A DNA stretch of 64,000 nucleotides from Halobaculum roseum (GTDB lineage Archaea; Halobacteriota; Halobacteria; Halobacteriales; Haloferacaceae): assembly GCF_019880245.1 (NCBI RefSeq), contig NZ_CP082286.1, positions 612,521-676,520 on the forward strand, read 5' to 3'. The notes beneath the pieces were generated by a model. The model did not search any database. It was not told the DNA's origin and was given only the letters and a program-made list of their open reading frames with translations. A program made the position numbers and the translations under genes. Shown piece by piece: positions 25,370 to 34,844 of the stretch. How positions within the stretch are numbered: the stretch's first letter is position 1; each line of letters begins with the position of its first letter.

Positions 25370-27757
25370 ATGACCGAGGACGGTCCCGTCCGCTCGCCGC
25401 TCCCGTCCATCGCTGCGGTGGTGCTCTGTGTCGTGCTCGCGGCGGGGGTCGTCGGCGTCTCCGGCGCCGTCGGGACCATCGACACCGTCGAGAGCGCCAA
25501 CGTCGGCGTGCTCGGACTCGACGGGGGCGAGGAAGCCTCCCTTGCCGACCGCGACGCCGTTCGGGCGGCCCCCGACCGCGGCGGCGTTCCGAACGAAAAC
25601 ACGTCGACGCTCGAAGTGATCGCCGCCGAGGGCGACCGGTTCAGCTACCGTATCGTCGTCGAGGGCGACGCCACGTCGACCGTCGTCGACGGCCACTCCG
25701 CCGACCGCGACGACACGATCCGCTACGACGGCGACGGAACGGTCACGATCGCCGGCCAGACCGGCGACGGAGCCGGGGACGCCTACCTCGTGACCGGCGA
25801 GATCCGCTCCGTACAGGTGATCGGCAACGCCTCGCCGTACCGAATCGAGCGAAACGACGAGGACGTGACCGGTAGCCTCCCGACCGCCGAAAGCGACGGT
25901 GACGCCGGGGATGCCGGAGACGCCGACGGCGAGACCGACGGTGACGGAGTCGATGAGGACGAACCCGAGGCGGCTACTCCCGCCCCGGGCGACGGGGACG
26001 AGGACGCCGGGGCGGATCCGCCCGACGACGCCCGCACCGAGACTCCGGAAGACGACACCGAAACGCCGGAGAGTACGACAGAACCGCCCGCTGACGAAAC
26101 CGAGACGCCCGAGACCACGACTGAACCCTCCGCGGACGAAACGGAACCGCCCGAGCGTACGATGGAACCACCCGCGGACGACACCGAAACACCTGAGCAA
26201 CCGGACGAGACGCCGGAGTCCGAGGACGACCCGGAGCAACCTGACGGGACCCCTGACGGCACACCCGCCCAGCCCGACAACGCGCCCGACCGCGAGATCG
26301 ACTCCTGCACGGTCGTCGACGAGCCGGGGCGATACGAGCTGACCGAGGACCTCGCGGCCGACGGCGACGGCGTCTGTCTCCACGTCCGCGCCCCGGACGT
26401 GGTCCTCGACGGGAACGGGAACACGATCGCCGGCGACGGGAGCGAGGACTCGATCGGGCTCCTCGTGCTCAACGGCACCGTCGGCACCGGGGATGTGGGC
26501 GACCCGCTGACGAACGTGACGGTGCGCGACGTGGGCGTCACGGGGTTCGACACCGGCGTCCAGGCCGGGTCGTTCGACGCGGTCGGGACGAGCCTCACGC
26601 TCGTCGGGGTCGACGCCTCCGGCAACGCGGGTGCGGGCGTCTACTTCAACGAGGTGGACGACTCGACGCTTCGCGAGATCACCGCGAACGACAATCGCCA
26701 CGGCGTCCTCCTGTGGGAGACGTACGACATCGAGGTGCGCGGGCTCGCCGTCGAGGACAACGACGCGCAGGGCCTGTATCTCGCACAGAACGTCGGCCGG
26801 AGCACGTTCTCGGACGTGCGCGCCGTCGGCAACGGCGCGGGCGACGGCGGCGCGGCGATCCGCCTCAGCACCGACGTGGAGGGCAACGTCATCGTCGACA
26901 GCGTCGTCGCGGACAACGACGGCCCCGGGATCGCGTTCTCCGACAGCGGCGACAACGTGATCCGCGACACGACGATCGAGGACAACGCCGCTCCCGGCGT
27001 CGTCGGCGACTACCCCGGCGGCGACCGACTGGAGCGAGTCGCCCTCCGCGGGAACGGCGACCGGCAACTCAGCGTCGAGCGCGGCGCGTTCGGCGTGACG
27101 GCGGTCGCCGTCGGCGACGGCGTGACCGTCTCCTTCGCCGACGGCATCGCCGACCTGGGGCTGAACGGCGACGACCCGTACGAGTTCGACACGGTCGAGC
27201 GCGCCTCCCTACCCGGTGACCCGCCGGGGACGCCCGCCGCCGACGAGGCGCTGTCGGTCTCGGGGGCGACCGTCCCGACGGAACTCTCGTTCGAACTCGA
27301 CGGGACGGCCGACTCGAAGGCCGTCGACCTCTGGCGGTACGACGGCGATGGCTGGACCCGCGTCGCCGACGGTAGCGTCACGGACGGGCAGTTCACGGCC
27401 ACGGTCGAGGCTGTCGGCGTCCTCGTCCCGCTCGAATCCGCGGACGAGTCCACGACACCGGACGAACCGGAGGGCGACGGGACGGAGACGCCGACGGGCG
27501 ACGAAACGGGAACGGAGACGCCGACGGGCGACGCCGGAACGGAAACTGAGGCGCCCCAGGATGATGCAACGGAAACGGATACGCCGGGAAGCGACGATGA
27601 CGGGACCGAGGCGGCCGACTCGGGGACCGAAACGTCAACACCCGAGGCGGACGACGCGAGGGCCACTCTAGCGCCCGACGACGGCGAGTCCGGATCCGAC
27701 GGGACGGAGACCGCGACGCCGACTCCCGACCCCGAGGGAACGGAACCGCCCGACTGA
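25370..27757 (+). CDS. Secreted right-handed beta-helix (NosD/CASH-type) protein with Thr/Glu/Pro-rich linkers
   Basis: A 795-residue exported protein. Residues 12-34 form one hydrophobic segment (SIAAVVLCVVLAAGVVGVSG), a Sec signal or anchor. A first small domain ends near residue 165. An acidic linker follows, with repeats of the type TETPE/TTEPPADE, up to about 305. Residues 305-620 are parallel beta-helix repeats (CLHVRAPDVVLDGNGNTIAG, NVTVRDVGVTGFDTGVQAGS, NVIVDSVVADNDGPGIAFSD). A beta domain (SFELDGTADSKAVDLWRYDG) precedes a second acidic Thr-rich tail. No PGF-CTERM motif is visible at the end. Likely a surface glycoprotein binding or acting on polysaccharide; catalytic residues are not identifiable. 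Confidence 0.82.
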   Translation: MTEDGPVRSPLPSIAAVVLCVVLAAGVVGVSGAVGTIDTVESANVGVLGLDGGEEASLADRDAVRAAPDRGGVPNENTSTLEVIAAEGDRFSYRIVVEGDATSTVVDGHSADRDDTIRYDGDGTVTIAGQTGDGAGDAYLVTGEIRSVQVIGNASPYRIERNDEDVTGSLPTAESDGDAGDAGDADGETDGDGVDEDEPEAATPAPGDGDEDAGADPPDDARTETPEDDTETPESTTEPPADETETPETTTEPSADETEPPERTMEPPADDTETPEQPDETPESEDDPEQPDGTPDGTPAQPDNAPDREIDSCTVVDEPGRYELTEDLAADGDGVCLHVRAPDVVLDGNGNTIAGDGSEDSIGLLVLNGTVGTGDVGDPLTNVTVRDVGVTGFDTGVQAGSFDAVGTSLTLVGVDASGNAGAGVYFNEVDDSTLREITANDNRHGVLLWETYDIEVRGLAVEDNDAQGLYLAQNVGRSTFSDVRAVGNGAGDGGAAIRLSTDVEGNVIVDSVVADNDGPGIAFSDSGDNVIRDTTIEDNAAPGVVGDYPGGDRLERVALRGNGDRQLSVERGAFGVTAVAVGDGVTVSFADGIADLGLNGDDPYEFDTVERASLPGDPPGTPAADEALSVSGATVPTELSFELDGTADSKAVDLWRYDGDGWTRVADGSVTDGQFTATVEAVGVLVPLESADESTTPDEPEGDGTETPTGDETGTETPTGDAGTETEAPQDDATETDTPGSDDDGTEAADSGTETSTPEADDARATLAPDDGESGSDGTETATPTPDPEGTEPPD

Positions 27758-28565
27758 CCGTCGACCGACGGCGGGGACTGAGTCGAGAGAGTCCGAGAGT
27801 CGATCGACGCCCGGCAGCGGTATGAGTCGGGGGAGGCGGACCGAGCACGGGGGTCGTCGAGGATCGGACGGTCGCCGACAAGGGTACGTCGCGAAAACGG
27901 GTGACGGATGGAACGTCACCCGTGGGGCCGAACCCGGATCGGCCGCGCCGGGGGGCGCGGCCGCGGTGGATGCGATGCGATGGCGACCCGCCGGAGTGGG
28001 GGGCCAGTTCGGCGGTCGTCCGAGGGGCGTCGATCGGCGCGTGATGTCGCCGGGATCGAGCGCGTCTCGGTCGCTACTCGCGTCGAGGGAGGCGACAAAC
28101 CCCGTCCGCGAGCGATCGATACGAGGCTCGACTCGACTATTGTTATCACCCGTATATCTCCACCAATCTGAGTGACGTTTTCTGGTCGCGTGACGGACGT
28201 GCTACCCCCCCGGGGAACGGGCGTCGTCGTTCCGGGCGTCGGCGACGGCCGCTCACGCCGTCGTCGCGTGAAAAATCGGGGACCGGACCGGCTGGTCCGG
28301 CTCCGCTGCCGTGGTGTCCATGTTGGGCCAGTGGCGACCCTCGGCCGGTCCGAACCGCCGCACGTCGCCGTGGGGTCTCGCGGCCGGCGCGGGGCCACAC
28401 CGCCGCGAGCGAACGGTTCACGTGTCGCTAGCCGTATTGTAATCGATAGAATAACCGGAGATATATTCCGTGTTTTCGGGGTGCGCCGTTCCGGACGCGG
28501 TCGCGACGGCGACGGACCGGCTCGGTGACGGAACGGTTTTGACGCGTCCGCCCCCGCCGTACGAC
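27758..28565. other. Long intergenic region without a convincing gene
   Basis: About 800 bases. Frames of 90-160 codons exist on both strands but are Arg/Gly/Pro-rich and lack family features, so I treat them as GC shadows. ACTATTGTTATCACCCG near 28135 and GGAGATATATTCCG near 28457-28470 are AT-rich islands that could be promoters. GGTTTTGACG at about 28535 lies 29 nt before the likely start of the next gene. Confidence 0.5.
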
Positions 28566-28952
28566 GTGCGACGGGACGTTCACGGCACGACCGTCGTCGG
28601 CGTCGCTGTCGGCCCGGAAACCCGCTGTGCCCACTACGACGGACCGACGGACGTGATCGCCCTGCGGCTCGGCTGTTGTGAGCGGTTCGTCCCGTGCGTC
28701 GAGTGCCACGACGCCGTCGCGGACCACGGATCCGAGCCGTGGCCCCGCGACCGGTTCGACGAGCCCGCGGTGCTGTGTGGTGCCTGTGGCGCGACGCTAT
28801 CCGTCGAGGAGTATCTGGACACCCAGTTCGCCTGCCCGGAGTGTGAGGCCGCGTTCAACCCGGGCTGCGCGGCTCACTACGACCGCTACTTCGAGGGTGT
28901 CGAACCGAACCGAACCGATCGTAGGCGGCGGGACCGAGATCGTCGCCGATGA
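28566..28952 (+). CDS. CHY-type zinc finger protein
   Basis: About 128 residues rich in paired cysteines: TRCAHYDGPTDVIALRLGCC carries the Cys-x-His-Tyr signature, then PCVECHD, VLCGACG, FACPECEAAFNPGC and AAHYDRYFE. These match the CHY zinc finger, known from plant and fungal RING proteins and found alone in haloarchaea. I start at the GTG at 28566 because homologous N-termini begin just before VHGTTVVGVAV and a TATA-like GGTTTTGA lies about 29 nt upstream. A GTG at 28470 would give 160 residues. Function in archaea is unknown; it may bind protein or act in metal handling. Confidence 0.75.
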   Translation: MRRDVHGTTVVGVAVGPETRCAHYDGPTDVIALRLGCCERFVPCVECHDAVADHGSEPWPRDRFDEPAVLCGACGATLSVEEYLDTQFACPECEAAFNPGCAAHYDRYFEGVEPNRTDRRRRDRDRRR

Positions 28953-29003
28953 TATGGGTCTCGGCGTCGGCGACCGCGGTCGCCGAGCTTCCTGCCGCCG
29001 GGT

Positions 29004-29537
29004 CTACACGTTGATCTTCTCGGCGAACTTCTCGCGCACCTTGTCGATCTTGGGCTGAGCGTGCATCGAGCAGTAGGCGTCGTTCGGGTTCTTCGCGAAG
29101 TAGTCCTGATGCTTCTCCTCGGCGCGGTAGAACGTCTCCAGGGGTTCGAGTTCGGTGACGACCTCGTCGTCGTAGCCGCCCTCCTCGTCGAGCGCCTCGA
29201 TGTACGACGCGGCGATCTCGCGCTGGTCGTCGTCGTGATACAGCACGATCGACCGGTACTGGGTCCCGACGTCCGGCCCCTGCCGGTTCAACTGGGTCGG
29301 GTCGTGGACGGTGAAGAACACCTCCAACAGCTCCTCATAGCTGATGACATCGGGGTCGTACGTCACCTGCACGACCTCCGCGTGGCCCGTCGTCCCCGAG
29401 CAGACCTCGCGATAGGTTGGGTCCTCGGTGTGACCGCCGGCGTAGCCGGACGTGACGTCGTCGACGCCGTCGATCTCCTCGAAGGCCGCCTCGATACACC
29501 AGAAGCAGCCGCCGCCGAACGTTGCGCTCTCGGTCAT
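29004..29537 (-). CDS. msrA: Peptide-methionine (S)-S-oxide reductase
   Basis: A 177-residue enzyme. The active site GGGCFWCIEAAF places the catalytic cysteine at residue 11, and VTSGYAGGHTEDPTYREVCS, FFTVHDPTQLNRQGPDVGTQ and YRSIVLY follow as in all MsrA proteins. The C-terminal NPNDAYCSMHAQPKIDKVRE contains a resolving-cysteine candidate. It reduces methionine sulfoxide (S form) in proteins and free methionine using thioredoxin, repairing oxidative damage. It is a single gene, with a methyltransferase upstream on the same strand. No MsrB is nearby. Confidence 0.96.
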   Translation of the reverse strand: MTESATFGGGCFWCIEAAFEEIDGVDDVTSGYAGGHTEDPTYREVCSGTTGHAEVVQVTYDPDVISYEELLEVFFTVHDPTQLNRQGPDVGTQYRSIVLYHDDDQREIAASYIEALDEEGGYDDEVVTELEPLETFYRAEEKHQDYFAKNPNDAYCSMHAQPKIDKVREKFAEKINV

Positions 29538-29609
29538 ACCCTCGATCAGGGGCGCGACGGGTATGTACCTTGCCTGCCGGCGGGAGGTCCGTCGCCAGCC
29601 CCACCGTCG

Positions 29610-30242
29610 TCATCGGGTTCGCCGGGCGCCGACGAGGAACGCCGGGTTTCGCGTACCGCGGCGCTCGAACACCGTGTCGGCCACGAACGCCAACTCCCAG
29701 CCGCGGTCCGGGGTGAACAGATCGCGCAGGTCCGCCCGCGACAGCGACGCCCAGGTGGGAGCCACGTCGTCGCCGCGGGCGTCACACACGAGGAAGTACC
29801 ACCCGTCCGGGCGCAGCGTCCGCCGGATCGCCTCGGTCGCGAGCCGACGTTCGGCCGGCCCGAGACAGTGCAACATCGCGGAGTCGACGACCGTATCCGC
29901 GGTCACGCCGAGCGCGTCCAGTCGAAGCGCGTCCCACACGAGGAAGTGGGCGCGGATGCGTCGCCAGCGTGCCTTCTCCCGGGCCTGCCGGATCGCCGTC
30001 GGCGCCACGTCGACGCCGAGCACCTCGTGGCCCCGCCGTGCGAGAAACAGCGACAGCTCCCCGGTGCCGCAGCCGACCTCGATCACCCGTCGGCCGATCC
30101 GGCCGGCCTCCGCCAGCGCCACGAACGCGCGCTGCGGGCGACCGATGTCCCAGTTGGGCGAGGCGTCCCGGTAACTGGCGTCGAAGCCGTAGGCGGCCGC
30201 GGGGTTGACGTAGTCGAGCCCCGGGTCCGTCGTCGCCGACAT
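29610..30242 (-). CDS. Class I SAM-dependent methyltransferase
   Basis: A 210-residue methyltransferase. Motif I is VIEVGCGTGELSLFLARRGH, the acidic strand end EVLGVDVAPTAIRQAREKA, motif IV DTVVDSAMLHCLGP, and a later RTLRPDGWYFLVCDARGDD. The aromatic N-terminus SYRDASPNWDIGRPQRAFVA resembles thiopurine/small-molecule methyltransferases and tellurite-resistance TehB-like proteins. The substrate cannot be inferred. It lies 70 bases upstream of msrA on the same strand but need not be cotranscribed. Confidence 0.85.
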   Translation of the reverse strand: MSATTDPGLDYVNPAAAYGFDASYRDASPNWDIGRPQRAFVALAEAGRIGRRVIEVGCGTGELSLFLARRGHEVLGVDVAPTAIRQAREKARWRRIRAHFLVWDALRLDALGVTADTVVDSAMLHCLGPAERRLATEAIRRTLRPDGWYFLVCDARGDDVAPTWASLSRADLRDLFTPDRGWELAFVADTVFERRGTRNPAFLVGARRTR

Positions 30243-30292
30243 ACCCGTGCGTCGGCGCCGGTGATGTTAGTTCCCGGCGACGAATCCACGCG

Positions 30293-31435
30293 TCACAGAC
30301 CGGCGAGCAACCGTCGGAGGAAGCGATCCTGGTTCGGGAGGTCCTCGCGCTCGGCGCGGTCCTCCGACAGCGCGAGCCACCGCAACACCACCACGAGGTC
30401 GTGGTCGGGGTCGACCCAGACGACGTTCTGCCCATGGCCGAGCATCGCGTACGCCGATTCGGGCGCCGACGGCCACAGCGTCCGGTCGGTGTTGAGCCAC
30501 AGCAAGAACCCGTAGTTCGGGTTCACCTCGCAGGGCGCGGTCGCGGCCTCGACCCATTCCTCGGAGAGGAGTCGGTCGTCTCCCCAGCGTCCGCGGTTCA
30601 ACAGCAGGTGACCCGCCCGCGCGAGGTCACGCGCCGAGCCCCAGAAGCCGCCGCCCCAGTGGCCGCCGCCGGAGACGGACTTCATCGTCCGCCCCTCGAT
30701 CTCCACGTCGGAGTTGTGATAGCCGTGCCACTCCCAGGTCCGGGTCGCCCCCGCGGGATCCACCACCTCGTGGGCGAGCACGCGCGGGAGGGGCTTCGCC
30801 CACAGGCGCAACAGGGACAGCGCGAGCCGGTTGATCCGCACGTCGTTGTACTCCCAGTGGGTTCCCGGGTCCGCCAGGTCGCGGTGTTCCCCCTTCCCCG
30901 GGCCCCCGGTCTTGCCGACGCCGCGGTTGCGGTCGATGCTGTCCGGGCGGTCGAACAGCGTCCCCTCCCACTCGCTGGTCTGCTGGAGGAGATGGCGCCA
31001 GGTGATCGGCGCGTTCTGAGCGGAGTCGAAGCCGCCGTCGTCCGCGTGCCCGCGGCTCTCGGCGACGCGCTCGTCGAGCTCGAACAGCCCGCGGTCCCAG
31101 GCGGCCCCCGCGACGATCGAGAGGAACGACTTCGCGACCGAAAAGGAGTGGTCGACGCGGCGGGTGTCGCCCCACTCGGCGACGAGCTTCCCCTCCTTCA
31201 GAATCAGGCCGGCTGGGCCGCCGCGGCGGTCGGGCATCGGGCCGAGCGTGTAGCCCAACTCGCCCTCGGACTCGTCCCACGGTTCCTGGTTCGAGAAGTC
31301 GTACGCGACCTGCTCGGGCGGCGTGCCGTGCGTCAGGTGGAACTCGACGGCGTCGCGGACGGCGTCGGGGTCGAGGCCGACCGCCTCCGGGTCGACCGGC
31401 TCGAACCCCTCGTCGCCGGCGTCGGGAAACTCCAT
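30293..31435 (-). CDS. Beta-lactamase-fold serine hydrolase
   Basis: A 380-residue protein of the class C beta-lactamase/esterase superfamily. The catalytic S-x-x-K is S99-V-A-K102 in DHSFSVAKSFLSIVAG. The Tyr-x-Asn-like motif is HWEYNDVRINRLAL, and SGGGHWGGGFWGSARDLARA covers the third active-site region. No signal peptide is present, so it acts in the cytoplasm. Known relatives are 6-aminohexanoate-dimer hydrolases and esterases; true beta-lactam activity is not implied. It stands alone, divergent from the uridine-phosphorylase-like gene. Confidence 0.85.
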   Translation of the reverse strand: MEFPDAGDEGFEPVDPEAVGLDPDAVRDAVEFHLTHGTPPEQVAYDFSNQEPWDESEGELGYTLGPMPDRRGGPAGLILKEGKLVAEWGDTRRVDHSFSVAKSFLSIVAGAAWDRGLFELDERVAESRGHADDGGFDSAQNAPITWRHLLQQTSEWEGTLFDRPDSIDRNRGVGKTGGPGKGEHRDLADPGTHWEYNDVRINRLALSLLRLWAKPLPRVLAHEVVDPAGATRTWEWHGYHNSDVEIEGRTMKSVSGGGHWGGGFWGSARDLARAGHLLLNRGRWGDDRLLSEEWVEAATAPCEVNPNYGFLLWLNTDRTLWPSAPESAYAMLGHGQNVVWVDPDHDLVVVLRWLALSEDRAEREDLPNQDRFLRRLLAGL

Positions 31436-31585
31436 GCGGGGCGGTTCCGCCCGCGGGACAAAAACAGACGGGAGCCGGCGGGCGACGCCGGGGACCGAAC
31501 GCCCGGGGGTCGATATTGGGCTCGGCGTCCACGCCGCCGCGGGAAACGAGCGGACTTACAAGGACCCTCGCAGAAGTGCGGGGAC

Positions 31586-32422
31586 ATGAGCGATCGCGAC
31601 CCCAGCGACGACAGCGAGGACCCGAACGCCGAGGTCCAGTACCACATCGAGGTCGGCCCCGACGACGTGGCCGACACCGTCCTCCTGCCGGGCAACCCCG
31701 AGCGCGTCGACAAGGTGACCGCGCTGTGGGACGACCACGAGGAGGTGGGCCAGCACCGCGAGTACCGAACCGCCACCGGCGAGTACGACGGCGAGGCGCT
31801 GTCGGTCACCTCCACGGGGATCGGCTCCCCCTCGGCCGCCATCGCCGTCGAGGAGCTGGCACGCGTCGGCGCGGACACGTTCATCCGCGTCGGCTCCTGC
31901 GGCGCCATCCAGGAGGGGATGGACGTGGGCGACCTGGTCATCACCTCCGGCGCCGTCCGCCAGGAGGGCACGAGCAAGGAGTACGTCCGCGAGGACTACC
32001 CCGCCGCCGCCGACCACGAGGTCGTCTCGGCGCTCGTGGCGGCCGCCGAGCGCCTCGGCTACGACTACCACGTCGGGATTACCATGTCGGCGGACTCCTT
32101 CTACGCCGGGCAGGGCCGCCCCGGGTTCGAGGGGTTCGAGGCCGCCGGCAGCGACGCGCTCGTCGACGAGCTGCGCGAGGCGAACGTGAAGAACATCGAG
32201 ATGGAGGCCGCCGCGATCGCCACGATCGCGAACGTGTACGGCCTCCGCGCCGGCGCCGTCTGCACGGTGTACGCCAACCGCGTCACCGGGGAGTTCCGCA
32301 CCGAGGGCGAGTCGCGGGCCGCCGAGTGCGCCAGCCTCGCGGCGGCGTTACTGGCGCGGATGGACGAGGTGAAGCGCGAGGCGGGCGTCGACCGCTGGCA
32401 CGCCGGGTTGTCGCTCGACTAG
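31586..32422 (+). CDS. udp: Nucleoside phosphorylase, uridine phosphorylase-like
   Basis: A 278-residue enzyme of the PNP/UDP family. The phosphate-binding loop appears as DTVLLPGNPERVDKV, and TSTGIGSPSAAIAVEELARV with IRVGSCGAIQEGMDVGDLVI forms the family core. NIEMEAAAIATIANVYGLRA holds the substrate Glu-Met-Glu. The sequence is closest to uridine phosphorylases. It would split uridine into uracil and ribose-1-phosphate in salvage and feed the archaeal pentose-bisphosphate pathway. The ATG at 31586 is preferred; the upstream frame is shadow. Confidence 0.88.
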   Translation: MSDRDPSDDSEDPNAEVQYHIEVGPDDVADTVLLPGNPERVDKVTALWDDHEEVGQHREYRTATGEYDGEALSVTSTGIGSPSAAIAVEELARVGADTFIRVGSCGAIQEGMDVGDLVITSGAVRQEGTSKEYVREDYPAAADHEVVSALVAAAERLGYDYHVGITMSADSFYAGQGRPGFEGFEAAGSDALVDELREANVKNIEMEAAAIATIANVYGLRAGAVCTVYANRVTGEFRTEGESRAAECASLAAALLARMDEVKREAGVDRWHAGLSLD

Positions 32423-32559
32423 TCGCTATCGCCGGAGCGGTGCGGTGCCGCCGAGGTCGCCGGGCCTCGCCGGCGCGGTCGGGGGTCGGATCGGACGCCG
32501 AACCGCCCGTTGCTGGCGGTTTCAACACGCATTTATCCACCGCCCGGAAACGCACGGCC

Positions 32560-33810
32560 ATGAGCCAACAGGTCGTCGTTGTCGGAGCCGGGTACGCCGG
32601 CGCCGGGACGGTGAAGTCGTTCGAGGACGCTATCGAACCCGGCGAGGCCGAACTGACGTGGGTGTCGGACACCGACTACCACCTCGTGCTCCACGAGGCC
32701 CACCGCGTCATCCGCAAGCCGGAGGTCGAATCCAAGGTCGCCATCCCGGTCGAGGAGATCAAAGACGACGACACGAACTTCGTGAAGGGCCGCGTCACGG
32801 AGATCGACGCCGACGAGCAGGTCGTCCACACCGGCGACGGCGACGAGATCGACTACGACTACCTCCTCGTCGCCGTCGGCTCGGCGACGGCGTTCTTCGG
32901 CATCGACGGGCTGCGCGAGCACGCGCTCACGCTGAAGACGCTCGACGACGCCCGCGAGATCCACCAGGCCGTGAAGGCTGCCGGGCAGGAAGCGACCACG
33001 ACCGAGCCCGCGAACGTGCTCGTCGGGGGCGCCGGCCTCTCGGGGATCCAGTCGGCCGGCGAGATCGCGGAGTACCGCGACGACCACAAGGCGCCCATCG
33101 ACATCGAGCTCGTCGAGGGGCTCGACTCGGTGTTCCCGAACAACGACCCCGAGGTGCAGGGCGCCATCCGCAAGCGCCTCGACGAGAAGGACATCGCCGT
33201 CTCCACGGGCGAGTTCATCTCGAAGGTCGACGAGCACGCCGTCTACCTCGGCGGCGCCGAGGCGGAGTACTACGGCGAGGACGGCAACGGCGACGCCCCC
33301 GCGAAGGAGGACATCGACTTCTCCGAGGACCTCGTGAAGGAGTACGACGTGCTGCTGTGGACCGGCGGCATCACCGGCCAGCCGGAGGTCGAGGACTTCC
33401 ACCTCCACGCCGACGACCGCTCCAACCGCGTGTACGCCGAGTCGACGTTCGAGACGAGCGACGACAACGTGTTCGCCATCGGCGACACCGCCCTCGTCGA
33501 GCAGGGCGACGAGGAGTTCGCCCCGCCGACGGCGCAGGCCGCCTGGCAGGCCGCCGAGGTCGCCGGCGAGAACCTCGCCCGCGCCGTCCGCGGCGCCCCC
33601 CTGAAGTCGTGGCGCCACGAGGACAAGGGGACGCTCATCTCGGTCGGCGAGGAGGCCGTCGCCCACGACGTGAAGGCCGCCGGGTTCGAGTCCCCGATCA
33701 ACACCTTCGGCGGCCCGGCCGCCAAGGCGCTGAAGAAGGCCGTCGCGAGCCGCTGGATCGCCGACGTGTCCGGCTACGGGCGCGCGCTCAACGCCTGGAG
33801 CGACATGTGA
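32560..33810 (+). CDS. FAD-dependent pyridine nucleotide-disulfide oxidoreductase, NDH-2-like
   Basis: A 416-residue flavoprotein. Dinucleotide-binding loops are QVVVVGAGYAGAG at the start (FAD) and ANVLVGGAGLSGIQSAGEIA (NADH). The C-terminal FAD contact is NVFAIGDTALVEQGDEEFAP, followed by PTAQAAWQAAEVAGENLARA. This layout fits type II NADH dehydrogenases, which pass electrons from NADH to quinone without pumping ions. The C-terminal amphipathic stretch (KALKKAVASRWIADVSGYGR) may bind the membrane. AACACGCATTTATCCACC about 30 nt upstream contains a TATA-like TTTATC. Confidence 0.88.
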   Translation: MSQQVVVVGAGYAGAGTVKSFEDAIEPGEAELTWVSDTDYHLVLHEAHRVIRKPEVESKVAIPVEEIKDDDTNFVKGRVTEIDADEQVVHTGDGDEIDYDYLLVAVGSATAFFGIDGLREHALTLKTLDDAREIHQAVKAAGQEATTTEPANVLVGGAGLSGIQSAGEIAEYRDDHKAPIDIELVEGLDSVFPNNDPEVQGAIRKRLDEKDIAVSTGEFISKVDEHAVYLGGAEAEYYGEDGNGDAPAKEDIDFSEDLVKEYDVLLWTGGITGQPEVEDFHLHADDRSNRVYAESTFETSDDNVFAIGDTALVEQGDEEFAPPTAQAAWQAAEVAGENLARAVRGAPLKSWRHEDKGTLISVGEEAVAHDVKAAGFESPINTFGGPAAKALKKAVASRWIADVSGYGRALNAWSDM

Positions 33811-33903
33811 CTCACACAGGATAGTAGCTGCTGACGCGCGTCGCCGTCCGTTCTCGCGGTCCGTTTCGCCCGTCAGCGACGCCGCCGTCGACGCGGGGCT
33901 CCG

Positions 33904-34044
33904 TCATTTCTCGCGGTTGTCGAGGTGCCGGCTCCGAGCGTGGCCGCGCAGCACCTCGAACGTGAACCGCGCGGCCGCTCGCACCCGCTCGCGGAGCCGT
34001 TCGAGTCCCCCAGGTTCCCGCTCGGTCGGTCGGTCGTCCGTCAT
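33904..34044 (-). CDS. Possible 46-residue basic protein
   Basis: An ATG-to-TGA frame of 46 codons: MTDDRPTERE, then a basic amphipathic helix GLERLRERVRAAARFTFEVL, and an RGHARSRHLDNREK tail. It starts 46 bases after the stop of the HTH regulator on the same strand, so it could be cotranscribed. Length and composition are plausible for a haloarchaeal small protein, but nothing proves it is translated. Confidence 0.4.
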   Translation of the reverse strand: MTDDRPTEREPGGLERLRERVRAAARFTFEVLRGHARSRHLDNREK

Positions 34045-34090
34045 CGGTATCGCCTCGGTTCGGCGTCGTCTCCGTCGGTTCGCGATCGGA

Positions 34091-34624
34091 TCAGTGCTCG
34101 GGCGACTCCGAGGGCGCCTCCATCCCGTCGATCTTGAGGATGAGCACCGAGGCGGTGTCGTCCTTCCCGTCGAGGGTGCCGTCGATGACGAGCTTCGACA
34201 GCGGCGTCGGTCCGACGCTGACGGAGTCGCCCTCGTGGAAGTCGCGTACCGACCCCTGGACGTGGATCTCCGCGCGGCACAGCTCCGGGTGGTGGACGGA
34301 CGTGAGGTTGATCTCCTGGACGTTGACGTTGTCGAGGCGCTCGCCCTCGTGGAACAGCGGCGTCGACGCGGGCTCGTCGAGGTTCTGCAGATCCAGCGCC
34401 TCGAAGGCGGTCGCGGTCGGCTTGTATCCGCCCTTCGGCCCCGGTACGCCCTCGACCAACTGCAGCGCCTTCAGGCTCTGCATCTGGTTGCGGATCGTGC
34501 CGGCGTTTCGCCCGACGGCGTCGGCGATCGTCTCCCCCTTTACCGCGTCCTCCTCCTCGCGGTAGAGGTTCACCAGTTCGTTGAGGATCTTCCGCTGACT
34601 GTCGGTGAGTTCGATGGACGACAT
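34091..34624 (-). CDS. Winged-helix transcription regulator (Rrf2/TrmB-like)
   Basis: A 177-residue protein. The N-terminal winged helix is LTDSQRKILNELVNLYREEE, GETIADAVGRNAGTIRNQMQ and SLKALQLVEGVPGPKGGYKP. The GGYKP wing resembles Rrf2. The C-terminal 100 residues form a beta-rich ligand domain (VNVQEINLTSVHHPELCRAE, VRDFHEGDSVSVGPTPLSKL) of a kind found in haloarchaeal regulators; it has only one cysteine, so no iron-sulfur cluster is implied. The start is chosen at the ATG before SSIELTDSQRK. Target and signal are unknown; the divergent epimerase gene begins 220 bases away. Confidence 0.82.
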   Translation of the reverse strand: MSSIELTDSQRKILNELVNLYREEEDAVKGETIADAVGRNAGTIRNQMQSLKALQLVEGVPGPKGGYKPTATAFEALDLQNLDEPASTPLFHEGERLDNVNVQEINLTSVHHPELCRAEIHVQGSVRDFHEGDSVSVGPTPLSKLVIDGTLDGKDDTASVLILKIDGMEAPSESPEH

Positions 34625-34844
34625 TTGTTCATGGTCGTCCGGGAACCCGCTTAAAACCACGGACCCGAACCACCCGCGAGGAGGATCCACACACGGCGGC
34701 CGGTTGACACTGGAGGCACGCCCGTGATCGCCGGACGGAGAGGGGTCGATCGAGCGGGGTCGCCCGGACCGAACGGTGCCCGATTCGTGTCCAGCACATC
34801 AGCCGACCGACACCCCTTTGCCGGCGGCCGAGTCCATCCCGAGT

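Noticed and set aside
25301..27067. 588-codon minus-strand frame over the beta-helix gene
   Set aside because: Shadow frame; the plus strand has a signal segment, beta-helix repeats and linkers.
27822..28175. 117-codon frame between the beta-helix and CHY genes
   Set aside because: Gly/Arg-rich, no conserved features, and overlapped by similar frames on the other strand.
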